Shown piece by piece: positions 37,315 to 48,062 of a stretch of DNA of 64,000 nucleotides. Under the pieces are notes generated by a model. That model was not told the DNA's origin. It saw only the letters and a program-made list of their open reading frames with translations, and searched no databases. How positions within the stretch are numbered: the first letter of the stretch is position 1; each line of letters starts with the position of its first letter. The DNA comes from Thalassia testudinum (taxonomy: Eukaryota; Streptophyta; Magnoliopsida; Alismatales; Hydrocharitaceae), in the NCBI GenBank assembly GCA_037157565.1, contig JAZHRO010000019.1, forward strand, positions 62,370,501 to 62,434,500. The letters are read 5' to 3'. The translations under genes and the position numbers were made by a program.

Positions 37315-38137
37315 TGATTGCATAGCAATATAGGTCTTAATTGACCTAAATTAGGCTAGGACTTAACATAAGTTAGGGTAATTCATGCATGCATAAGCAT
37401 TACTAGCATCTTTATTGCTTTCTTTTAGCTATGCATAAAATAATGCTGTAAGGTACTGATTAGGTGCATTATGTCAATTACAGGTAATAAGCTAATAAGA
37501 AGTTAGATCTGAAGCTGGATCTGAAGAATAAGGAATAACTCGTGTTGCAACAAAGATGGAGCGGAAGACCTAAAATAAGATGTAGTAGAAAATAATGTAA
37601 GGGGTTGAGGTATGTTATTCTATTTAAGTAGGAATAAAGTAGTAAATTATGAAGAACTTAGGACTATCCTAGCCCTAAGATAGCCTAGAAGCTTCCCCAA
37701 GCCTTAGCCACCCTTAGATTAGGTCACCACACCCTAGGAAACCTTAAAACCATAATTCTAGCCTCTATCTGGATGTCCAGATGAGTTATAGGATGTCCAT
37801 AACCCTTAGCCAACTCCCGCACACCTTAAACCAACTTCTGCAGTGTTATTGGACGTCCAGACACTTGGTCAGACGTCCAATTTCTGCAGAATACCCAAGA
37901 CAGAACCTAGAAACCTTCTTGACTCTGATTGGACGTCAAGACAACAAGTCTAAACTTTTGATTTTTCACTATAAGACGTCTGACACTGTTATTAGACATC
38001 CAGAACTGCCCTCCAAACCCTGTTTTGAGATTCAAGCCTTAATCTTGGATCTCTAGGTCCCTAAACCCAATTCCAACCCCCTAGGAACCTAAATTAAGGT
38101 GCCCTAACCCTAGTACATCACCTCTAGACCTCTCTAA

Positions 38138-38691
38138 GGACCTAATTAGGTCCTCACTAAACCTAATTGACTTGGATCTTAGTCAATTCCATCAGCCTAT
38201 TCAATTGGACTCATTGAGTCCAATTGAGCCCTAATCTCAGCACACACTATCCAATTGGACTCAGTGAGAGTCCAATTGACCTAGACCTGACTTAATTGAG
38301 TTATTTTACTCTCAATTAAGTTTTCACACACCCAATTAAACTTGTACTAGGTTTAATTGCACTTTACCTTAGTGAATTAGGATTTACAACCCTAATTTGA
38401 GACCTACCTTGACCTAAACCCACCAGAACCTAACCTAATCAACCTAGCCACCTAAGTTTCGACCTACACACACCCACACACACCATCCACATGAAAATGC
38501 CTAGCCTAGAGTTCTCTAGAACTCTTTACCATGTGTTGTTGCCTTGGTTGCTAAAATTAGCAACCAAGAGCCATTCAATTTTTAGATCCACATTTGGTGG
38601 ATCTAAGAACCACCATCCATCCTCTCTCTCTCACTCTCCCATGAGCTCCCACCATAGGCCTCTCTAGAGAATTCCATAATTCTCTAGAGAG
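38138..38691. repeat. Array of nine perfect inverted repeats upstream of the LTR promoter
   Basis: In order: GGACCTAATTAGGTCC (38138-38153); 8-bp arms 38165-38188; 12-bp arms 38202-38226; 11-bp arms 38252-38278; 11-bp arms 38290-38321; 8-bp arms 38508-38525; 12-bp arms 38543-38568; 9-bp arms 38583-38605; 14-bp arms 38660-38691. Loops are 0-10 nt. The last hairpin ends 13 bp before the TATA box. The role is unknown. Possible uses are protein binding, cruciform extrusion or a structured RNA if read through. Confidence 0.9.
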
Positions 38692-38704
38692 CTTCCCTTA
38701 GGTC

Positions 38705-38712
38705 TATAAAAA
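38705..38712 (+). promoter_or_regulatory. TATA box of the Athila-like LTR
   Basis: TATAAAAA in the context GTCTATAAAAAGACG. It recurs at 55720-55727 in the 3' LTR. Confidence 0.7.
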
Positions 38713-39484
38713 GACGTAAGGGGTGGCCATTTGCACCCATCCACTCTTGGCTTCATCCACTCTTGGTTCCATTTAGCTTAGTTTCATTCCACATCCACTC
38801 AACCTCCATGTCCACGAGTAGCTTCACCATGGCCACCACCACCTCCACGCCAAGATGCTGGATCACCTCTCCAACCTCTCTCCAAGGGCTGGCTTAAGCA
38901 CCATTGGCCGCCCCTCCTCCTCTCAACCAACTCAAAGGCCATCGGAGCCCACCTCTGAATGCCCTTACTTCTTCTAGATTAGTAGCTTAGTTCTTCTTAG
39001 ATTTACATGATTTATTTACTGCTTAAAAGTGTAGCTCTAAATTCTCCCCCAATGATGCATGCATAATCCCCCCTTAGATTCATGTATGCAATCGTTTTCT
39101 ATTAGCTAGATTTATGTTTTCAAGCATTCCACTACCGGTGCTCTGCAACTTTGTTATCATCATGTATATATATATATGTTGAAAATCACCATGTACCTGA
39201 TTATCATCTTTTGGTGTGATTAAAGTTGCATGTTTTTAATTTCTGATACTCTGGCAACAACATGTCTTGCATCAATACAAACTTAGCATAAATCGACATG
39301 CGATTTTGAATAAGTAGAGCAAGCGAGATCGATTTCAAATCTGCACTTCCATAAATGCCTCCTAGAGATGAACGACTAGGACTCCAAGTCTCATTATCTT
39401 TATAAATATTTTTGTTTAATCGTATTGCGCACTATACTACAATGCTTTTTCTAATCAAATACGCACTCTCCGTTCTACAACAAA

Positions 39485-39502
39485 TGGCACCGTTGCCGAG
39501 GT
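39485..39502 (+). other. Primer binding site, tRNA-Asp type
   Basis: TGGCACCGTTGCCGAGGT, two bases after the LTR, is close to the complement of the plant tRNA-Asp(GTC) 3' end. This primer is usual for Athila-lineage elements. Confidence 0.85.
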
Positions 39503-41124
39503 GGCAACGTCATTATTTATTTCAATCTTTCGAGCTATCACTGATAAATCTTCCTCTGCTTGTCTTTTGACGTGCAAGAAAATAGGAAAAATGGGATCTG
39601 CACATGCAACGAGCGTAGATTAAAAAAAATTAGGTGCACATCTCATCTTAGATTAGGATTTCCCTTCCTGAACCCTTGGTTAGAGTTATTTGAAAAAAAA
39701 AATTAAAAAAAGCCTATTTATTTTCATGAAAAAGAAAAAAAAAATCTAGGTAGTTAGAGTAAGTTTCTTTTTGAATCATAGGTTAGTTTTTGAAAAAGCA
39801 AAAAAAAAATGAAAATCCTTCGAAAAAAATCTTTTTTTGAAAAAAAAATTTCAAAATTTTTTGAAAAAAAGAATTTTGGTGGAAAGTTTGAATTTTAAAC
39901 TCAAACACCTTTTAAAAGCTTCTCCACCACCCTCTGATTTTCGACCACATTTCAAATTCTAATTTAAAAATTTAATTGCTAAAAAATTAATGAACGAAAA
40001 ATTCTAAAATTTGGGCTAGAACTTAATTTTCAAACCATCTTTCAAACGACATTGTTCATTTAAAAAAATTCTAAGTACAAAAGTTTTAAAAATTCACGAA
40101 GTGCAAGGGGGTTAGATTGACCCATATTTGAAAATTTTCAAAATTCCAAAAGCAATTTCGAGTAATCTGCGAATCTGTTTTGACTAAAAATGGTGGGGTT
40201 TGAAAGCTAATCTCATTGGATTTAATTTCCACATTTTTCCCAAATTTTTGAAAGTCATTTGATACTATTTCAATTTGAAAAAACGACCAGTGGTCAAAAT
40301 TCCAGATCTAACCCTCTAACATTCAAAAATCTCTAGAAATTCAGTTGAAATAGTAAAAATTACAAAAAAAAATATTCTTTGACAAGACAATTGAAAAAGG
40401 AATCTACTTACAAAATTTCAACTTATTTCGATTCCAATTTTTTCCAGAGAAGTATTTTTTTTCGTGGTCTACTGAAAAGAAAAAGCCCTAGAATTGCATG
40501 AACCCTAGGTTACATCTTTAGGGTTACACTCTAGAGACCGTACATTTGGTCTAGACTAGACTTAATCAAGTCTAAGGTTTAGCCGATGAGCTTGGTCACC
40601 TTGTGAGCCACTCATCATAAGCCCCAATTGAAGAAAAAGGGCTAAAATTAATTTTAAAACACAAAATTAACCTGAATTCATTGTCATACTACTGGGTGTT
40701 TTCAATCTCTCTTGCCAAACCTAGTGACTAAGTCAGCGGGGTAGTGTCAAACGACTACGGCTAAGGGGTAATGGAACTGGAGGCGTAAGCCAAAGGAAGA
40801 ACCTTCCCCTTAGTCCCTTCGTAACTAGGCTGGTTGGGTTAGCTTGAGAGGTGGGAATCGCTTTCAGTCGATTGTACGACGAATTTTTCTTCAGGAATTC
40901 AAACTTAAAATGAAAATCTGGTCATCCGATCATAAGGACCATCTAATTGACAGGGCCTTAGCCTTGTCTGACTTGGCTACACTAACCCAGGGGTTCGGTG
41001 GTGTATGAAAAAAAGGAGGTCACTTAGACCTCAACTGGTTGGACCTTGGGGGCCACTCCCAAGGAGGCAAGTCACCTCGTCAGGACCATCTTCTCCCCCC
41101 ACTTCTTCTACTCCCTTAGTCTCA
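39503..41124 (+). other. Leader of the Athila-like element
   Basis: A/T-rich untranslated leader with many A- and T-runs between 39650 and 40480. Around 40715-40850 it contains a segment conserved, on the other strand, in family N (3200-3310 and 49985-50105): GTAGTGTCAAACGAC and GCCAAAGGAAGAACCTTC are shared. I see no gene. The conserved segment could be a packaging or dimerisation signal. Confidence 0.6.
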
Positions 41125-42883
41125 ATGGCTAATCCTGGACCTAGACCGGGTCAAGATGCTAGTAATCTGGACCCGATGGCTTGTTTGGAGGCCTAGGTTG
41201 TTGAATCTGAGGAGCGGCATCAGCAGAGCATGGATCGTATCTTGACAGCGTTTGATAGAATGCAGCATCCACCGCGAGGAGAACAACTTCGGGATTTCTA
41301 TGATCCAGTTGCACCGATCGTCGCACCCTTAGTTAGGATTCCTAATGTGATTGGTTTGATCAATAGTCATTTCTATGGAAACTCAAGAGAAGATCCATTC
41401 CAGCACTTAGAGGACCTGAGTCGACTCGCAAAAAAGATTCGACCCAGGAATGTTGATCTTGGGATTATTCTGATGAAGTTTTTCCCATTTTCTCTGAGGG
41501 ACAAAGCTTCATACTAGTTCAAGACCATTGGGAAGCCAATTGGAACCAGGCCGAAATTATGATGTGAATTCCTACAAAAGTTCTTCCCGATTGGTCGAAC
41601 AAACGCGATGAGGCATGCGATCACAACTTCCTCCCAAGGAGCTGGGGAGAAGTTGCATGACGCCTGGGACCGATTTCACGACCTTCTCCAAAAATGCCCG
41701 CACCATGGTGTGCCTAGATGGCACCTAGCTCAGATCCTTTTCCATGGGCTAGATGACACACATCGGTATCTGGCCGATGCATCTAGTGGCGGGAATTTCC
41801 TCGCGAAAGACGAGAACAACGCATTTGAGCTGTTCAAATCTTTGGTGGAGAACTCGATGAATGCCGCGTCCATGAACCAGTTCTAGCGGCCTGGTCAGCA
41901 ACGGGTTGGTGTCCATGAGGCTCACACTGAGTCTATTCGAGTCGACATGCATATCATCGTCAAGCAGCTGGATAGAATAAACCTGATCGAGAAAAAGATT
42001 GACCAAATTAGTCAAGGTCAATCTAACCTGAACTCTGCTGCTCCAAGACCCTCCTATGCACCCCGAGCCCCCTGCTCAAGTTAATCTACTCACTTGGGAT
42101 GCATCTTCTCCTTATTTACGAGATCCTACATATCAAGATCCCATAAATAATCCTGATCTGGCACCATATGACCACGGTTATGCACCACCCACTGACTATA
42201 ATACATATCCCCTTAATGGATATACGTCTCAAACATCTTCGGCCTACAAGGACACCAGTGCTATTCAAGGATACGAGCGTAATAACCCATTTTTAGAGAC
42301 GTATAACCCTGGTTGGTGCCAGCATCCGAACTTCTCCTGGTCTGGTAACTCATAGAGACCACATCAAGATCCACACTACCAGACCATGCAATACGGGAAT
42401 GCGCAAAAATCATACCCTAGGCAACAGCCATTCCCGTCTCAGCAGTAGCAACCTCATTCTATATACCAGATGCTACACCAAGCTGCCAGTTACCCTTCAA
42501 AGCGGGCTGACCCTCTGGAGGCACTGAAAGAGGAGCTGCAAGAATCAATGAGGAAGCCTACGCAAGATAGCTTGCAGATAATGAAGGCGATGGCTGACCA
42601 GATACAAACTATATAGAACGTACAAAACTAGCTGTTGCAGGAGCATAGGACTCAGGGATCCTTGCCCTCCCAACCCGTACCGAACCCTGGGTATCTGCAG
42701 AACCAAGGCGGCCCACCCAGGTTTCAGGAACCACAGGGACAGGCACACGCTATATTACAGGTGCCTTCTGCACCACTTGGTTATGCTTAAGGCCAGCCAC
42801 CTTTGATGTAGAACCCCGCATACTCTGCCCCTTCCACTCCCCCACCACCTCATGGACAACAAGCCGATGCAAATGTTGTCTCA
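41125..42883 (+). pseudogene. Athila-type gag
   Basis: The first good ATG is at 41125 (MANPGPRPGQDASNLDP). The core has RTLRDF-like LRDFYDPVAPIVAP, GLINSHFYGNSREDPFQHL, IILMKFFPFSLRDKA, then after stops GEKLHDAWDRFHDLL and HHGVPRWHLAQILFHGL. These are signature motifs of Athila gag (usual forms FYG---EDP--HL and FPFSL-D-A). The second half (42056-42880) is Pro/Tyr/Gln-rich with HPNFSWSGNS. It is broken by stops at 41515, 41559, 41884 and later ones, and by a frame change between 41886 and 42056. It would have formed the virus-like particle. Confidence 0.9.
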
Positions 42884-43944
42884 TTGAGGAGTGGAAGGAA
42901 GACATTCGACCCACCACATAGGCAGGCGGGTCCTAATTTTTCTCACCCTTCGCCGCAAGCAGGTTCGACTCCTATTTCATCTCAGGAGCCACCTATGGTA
43001 GATAAGGGTAAGAGGCCACTTGACCCTGAGATTCCCGTCCCTTTTCCCGAGGATTTGACGCAAAATGTAGTACGGAAGGACACACGGAATTTTGAGGACC
43101 TGAAGTCAATGTTCAAGGAAGTACATATTCAGGTCCCTCTCCTCGAGGCAATTGATCACATCCCTATTGTCACTAGGTTCTTCAAGGACTATTATACCCC
43201 GAAGCAACAACCTAGAATTGAACGACAGGTGGTACTGTCAAAAGAAGCTAGCGCCGTGATTCTAGCCAACTTGCCACCGAAAAAGAAATACCTTGGTACC
43301 TCACTCATATCTTGCTTCTTGCAGGATTCTCCATTTGATCAGGCCCTTCTAGATCTGGGTTCGTCCATCAACCTAACTCCTACTGTCGTATTTGATCGAT
43401 TTCGATTTGGGGAGTTAAAGCCTACCTCGGTCACGATTCAGCAGGCTGATAGATCAGTAAAAACACCAAGGGGGTGGTTGAGAACGTGATCGTAAAAGTC
43501 CATGGATTCTGCTTTCCTATAAACATTTTCATTCTTGATATGGAGGTTCCTCCTAATCTTCGAGATGCATCAATCATTTTGGGTCGCCCATTTCTAGCGA
43601 CAGCCCGAGCAAACATTGATTGTGCATCCAGGTGTATGGAGATAGCCCTAGGTAATGAGTGACTTCGACTTGACATATTCAGGGCATCAAGGAATTTTGA
43701 CTGTGATCGCATAGAGGATGGTGAAGATGAAGATTCGGCATACTGTGGTAACATTTGGCTCCTTTGTGATGACCCAATGCCTCATTCGTCTGCACTATCA
43801 GGGTTCTTGGACCTCAATCCACACGAGACTGAGACCACTACACTACTCATATCTCCCTGTTGATCCAATTGTTTAGAGTGTGTTTCTGACCACATCACCC
43901 CTGAATCTAGCTATCCTGATCCGTACACTACTGGATCGCCCCTG
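42884..43944 (+). pseudogene. Athila-type aspartic protease
   Basis: The translation runs from the gag tail (LRSGRKTFDPP) through VRKDTRNFEDLKSMFKEV to the protease core ALLDLGSSINLTPTVVFDRF and GELKPTSVTIQQADRSVK. A one-base frame change occurs in a G-run near 43470-43475. It then continues with VENVIVKVHGFCFPINIFIL and ASIILGRPFLATARANIDC, ending at a stop near 43662. In Athila proteases the active site reads DLG rather than DTG or DSG, and it is kept here. After it the usual RT does not follow. Confidence 0.9.
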
Positions 43945-44490
43945 TTGTTACAAGAAGACGTGACCTCAGCTAATGGGTTTCCTGTTAGCACAGTCACAAT
44001 CGACTATCTCATAGGTCGCGAATCAGTAGGAATTCATATACATACGGATCATCAGATTCCCACCTTCAAGTCTACTCCTATTCCCATTTCTGATGACAAT
44101 TTCAGTGACCTCCCCACTGATCTTCTACTTTCACCGATACCCCCATATGATCCAAAGCCTGGAGAGGGCATGATGTTTGATGTCAATTATTGTTATGAGG
44201 ATCCCTATGACTCAGATTCTGGTTCTGAGATACATTTTGATCTACTCCCTCAGCAACTTCCTACTGAATTGTGGGACATGATAAATCAGCTTAATCAACA
44301 TCATGATCCCCCCTCTGATTATCCTCTATTTTCCACCACCACTCCACACTTTCTTATATCTAGACTTTTTGGAGTAGGGGTGCACAATCAGTTGGTTCGT
44401 ATCTCCGGACCACTGATTCTAGGAGCATATGAGCACATCTTTCTCTTAATCTTGACCGGCTCCTATGCTAGAACAGATATATCTGAGTAA
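43945..44490 (+). CDS. Extra ORF (ORF-C) of the Athila-like element
   Basis: This is a 181-codon open stretch in the same frame as the second half of the protease. It is acidic and proline-rich (LLSPIPPYDPKPGEGM, YCYEDPYDSDSGSE) and ends with a hydrophobic segment, RISGPLILGAYEHIFLLIL, that could be a membrane helix. The end (RLFGVGVH, then LVRISGPL) is shared with family N copy B (RLFGLGLH at about 48415, then LVHICGPLL near 48300). It may be a relic of the 3' ORF that Athila elements carry after pol, but I do not recognise it as an envelope. It is probably no longer translated, because upstream frames are broken. Confidence 0.55.
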   Translation: MLQEDVTSANGFPVSTVTIDYLIGRESVGIHIHTDHQIPTFKSTPIPISDDNFSDLPTDLLLSPIPPYDPKPGEGMMFDVNYCYEDPYDSDSGSEIHFDLLPQQLPTELWDMINQLNQHHDPPSDYPLFSTTTPHFLISRLFGVGVHNQLVRISGPLILGAYEHIFLLILTGSYARTDISE

Positions 44491-44745
44491 GTTCTAGCCC
44501 AGCTGGAAGCGTTAAACTCAACACGTATAGATAGCATATCCCACATTCTACCATCATTTATACATAAACATTTTTATACATAGCACATTTTTCTTTTAGC
44601 ATATTTCTTTCGCATATTGCATATTGTTAGGTTAGCCGGTGCCGAACGTTAAAATTTCAAGAGCAATTCCAGGTGATTTCTACCCATTTACTCCCTGTTG
44701 TATTTATTTTCTTTTACATTCATGCATCAGGACATGCAAGAACTT

Positions 44746-44760
44746 AGGCATAAGGGGGTA
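44746..44760 (+). other. Internal polypurine tract of the Athila-like element
   Basis: AGGCATAAGGGGGTA lies 250 bp after ORF-C and differs by a 2-nt insertion from the terminal tract AGGCATGGGGGTA at 54317-54329. Confidence 0.55.
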
Positions 44761-45049
44761 GATACAACAAAAGTGAAAATTTTTATGCCAACATTTAGGA
44801 AAATCTCGGAGTTGCATGTCAAACGTACTTTAGGACCCTAAATAAAAGAACAACCAACTCCACCTTCAATGTTCGCATTGGAGCTAGAAATCGTCTGCAA
44901 CAGCCATTTCCGACTCACCCGCTCACCCTTTTGTTCTAAATTTAGGGTCAAGCTAAATGTAACCCGATAAGGGAAATTTCATGAAGTACAAATATAAGAG
45001 GTTACTTGTTTATAGCAGATATACATAGTGCATCCATGAATAAGATTAT

Positions 45050-46823
45050 TGTTGAACGTATGAATCGCTACGCTAACGTGTTTGATTTTGGAGAACCTGT
45101 TGTTGTAGTTTGAAAGTGAAGAATTCGTATTCAACAAATAAAATTTATACCGAAACGGAAATTCCGGGTCGAACACAGGGAGGCGGATGTTTGATTTAAA
45201 AACTACGCGTTTCTTTTTATTTGTCACGAAGTAATTCAATTTAAAACTATCTAATTAGTTACAATAAATAGAAGAGAGAGAGAGGGTAAGAGAGAGAGAG
45301 AATATTACACATAGAAATCAAAATGAGATATAGAATAAACAGAGAATTTATCATTAGGGGGATTTGTTCATTACAACTAGAAAGCATAAAACAATTGCAC
45401 TAGAAAATGATAAATTTACTCTAGAAAGCATTAAAAGAATGGAGGGAGAAATTCCTCCTCGACGGTCACTTGGAGGACGAGCAGAACTACAGTAGAAAGC
45501 AGTAAATCTATATTAGAAAGCAGTAAAAAGAATAGGGAGAGAGAAATCCTCCTCGATGGTCGCTTAGAGGACGAGTCGGACGGAACGACGCCTAGACGAA
45601 GGAGAACGAAGCAGGACGAAGGAGGACGAAGCAGAAGAATTGGAACGGAGTAGCACGCCGTCGTCATCGCGGGATCCACTTCCGAAGGGGGACGAAAATT
45701 TGGACTTTATCTCGCGAAAAGCATCCCTGGTGTGGGACAAGCTTCTCTTGAGCTTTGGAGAGGTAGAGAAGAGAAGGAAGGGATGAGAATTTCGTATGGA
45801 GGGGGTCTCCTTTTATAGTTGCAAGGAGTGGGGGCAAAATGGGCATTACAACTTTAAAATAATAAATGAGGGGTCTTTAGTGACGGATAAATCCGTCACT
45901 AAAGCCCCCAAAGTGGGCGTAGCTTCCGCGCCCACACCCACCTCCTCAACTGCCCGCTTCCAATGCCCACACATGTTCTTTGATTCTCAGCCGTCCGATC
46001 ACAAGATCGAACGGCTTAAGATGCATCTCCGCCTGCTCGCTGTGCGCCCGCCTGGCGCGTGACGTCGTGCGTTCAATCGTGCGTGAACACTATCGGGTGC
46101 ACGCAGCTGTCCAATTGCGATCTGACTGTTGATCAAAATGCCCGCTAGCCTCAGAAACCACTTGGCGAGGCTCGAACGGGTGCCAGCACCTTGTGATAAG
46201 GCACTGGACCACTGCGTTGCCTTTCCCAAAAGGTCGCGCGGATGATTTTAAAGAGCCGCGTCCACAGCCGTTGGATCGAGATCCAACGGCGGAGAGGAGG
46301 CAGGTGCACGATCTTCATAGAATGTAAGCGGCCGTTTGGGCGACCGAGATGGCGCCATGTGGCGCCTTCTTAGCCGTCCATCTTCTGGAAGTTGTAGATG
46401 GTACCACAGATGTCGGATTGACTCGATTTTTGTGTCGGTGAGCTACGATCGTCGATCCGAATTCATCCGTGTGGTTGGATTTGTCATCTGAAGTGCAGAT
46501 TTACACTATCCTAGCCCTTGATCTTCTAGGGTTCCCCGGTCACTATCTGATGCTACGGATGCCTGATTAGGGCGATCTTGGAGTCGTTGAACTACAATCG
46601 TCGCCCTGATCACATCCATACGGTTGGATCTTTGATCCGAGGCCCCGATAAAATGTTTGCCCTATCCAAGCACATAAAAGGAGACAATTAGCCTCCATTT
46701 TATTCAAACTACTCTAAATGCAAGATGATGCATGTTATGTAATATTTATATCATGAAATGCAATCCTATGCTTAAGAACATGCATAAATAGACATTTTAA
46801 GTAGTGTAAATGTGTTTACATCA
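45050..46823 (-). repeat. 3' LTR of family N copy B
   Basis: The LTR is 1,774 bp, TGTTGAACG to TTTACATCA. A minus-strand TATAAAAG box lies at 45810-45817. A perfect hairpin with 14-bp arms (CTTTAGTGACGGAT, AA loop) lies at 45875-45904, and a tRNA-like patch at 46150-46215. Confidence 0.94.
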
Positions 46824-46836
46824 TACCCCCATGCCT
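46824..46836 (-). other. Terminal polypurine tract (family N copy B)
   Basis: The minus strand reads AGGCATGGGGGTA and is followed by the LTR start TGATGTAAAC. It is identical over 13 nt to 54317-54329. Confidence 0.85.
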
Positions 46837-47389
46837 ATCTTTTGCTAGTCCCTAGCAAAAACTATATGCTATTTATAAAAGAATTAGGTTGGATTATTTG
46901 GACTTGAGTTATTTTCAATCATTAAGAAATTGTCTACTTAGGAACTGAACTTTCAAAGACACAATAGTGCCTGGGTATTAGCCAAAATGCAGACCGCCTC
47001 AAGCCCTCACCTTATTAAAAGAAAATTTTCTTTTTCTCTTTTTCTCTTTTCTAATTTTTTTTTAATTTTCAAATTTTAGGGTTTAAGAGTGGCTTTCTAC
47101 GGCCATTCAACTCACCCAAGATTTGATGAGAACCCTAAGTTTTAAGCATCTTATTGTGATTGTGATAGACTCGTTGACCGGCAATTAAAACGGACTTCGG
47201 ATTTCTACCCCTTTAGGTGTCCTCAAAAAGAATTCTGCCTAAAGGTGTATCTTTACAACCGGTAGCTTGCTCCCTACTTTTATTTTTTACGGGGTCAACA
47301 CAAGGGTGAATCCAGTGTATATCTCCCCGGTTTATTCTACTTCTCCGCTTCTTCCTAAGTGTTTTGGGAATTTTTAATGCATTTACTAA

Positions 47390-47630
47390 GCTAGGTTCTG
47401 GACAACCGGTCGATGAGTTGTTACCACCGACAACTTGCCAGCAATACTCGTGCGACGAAGTGTGGCTTATTCCTTTTTGTTCTTTTCTCCTTTTCTTTTT
47501 GATTTTTTTTTTTAAGTAGGTGGCTTCCCTGGTCTAAGATTTACCTAAAGGCAGCAAAAAGAGAAAGATCCAGTGACTGGGCTCTGGACAACCTACCTAT
47601 GGGCTGTTACCCACGATAACTTGCCAGCCA
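47390..47630 (-). repeat. Pair of ~60-bp direct repeats (copy B)
   Basis: 47390-47444 and 47578-47630 correspond to the pair at 534-790 in copy A, with matching spacing. Confidence 0.6.
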
Positions 47631-48030
47631 TATCACCCTAGAAGGTTCAGTAGCTACCCAATTTCCGTTAAAATCGTCGAACAACGAGTCAGTGACAAGA
47701 AAGTGTGTAGATGCTAGAAACTCAAAATTCCCTCACATCAGAGGGCGGGTTGATAAGTCGTGTACTTATCACCCAAACTTATTTACTCGAATTAAAATAA
47801 AATTCAGGTTGGCAAGAACTCGAAAAACAAATCCAAATTTTAGTGGATACACAAGCTGATTAAGTCCAAAGACCTGAAGGGTCTTTGTGTTCAGATCTTA
47901 ATGTAGTATTTCCTAAGATTGAAAATTTTCTTAAACCCAAATTCTCTTTCCTAATTCTGAAATTTTTTTTTTTAATAAAAGAAAATGAAACAAATCTATG
48001 GAGCTAACGAATGAATTCAGAGATAAATAT

Positions 48031-48046
48031 TCACCCCCCCATGCCT
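48031..48046 (-). other. Internal polypurine tract (family N copy B)
   Basis: The minus strand reads AGGCATGGGGGGGTGA, about 1.2 kb before the terminal tract. It is conserved in position in copy A. Confidence 0.6.
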
Positions 48047-48062
48047 ATCTAATGCAATGTCC

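Larger units (their letters stand above)
37315..39482 (+). repeat. 5' LTR of the Athila-like element
   Basis: The LTR is 2,168 bp, TGATTGCATAGC to CTACAACA. A TATAAAAA box is at 38705-38712. The 550 bp before it carry nine perfect inverted repeats. The block 37411-39163 shows no difference that I can see from 54426-56178, whereas the outer 96 bp and 319 bp do differ. Confidence 0.94.

Noticed and set aside
37781..38056. 91-codon ORF present twice with identical protein (also 54796-55071)
   Set aside because: Both lie in the LTRs of one element. Duplication follows from the LTR structure, and the ORF overlaps palindromic non-coding DNA and has no known motif.
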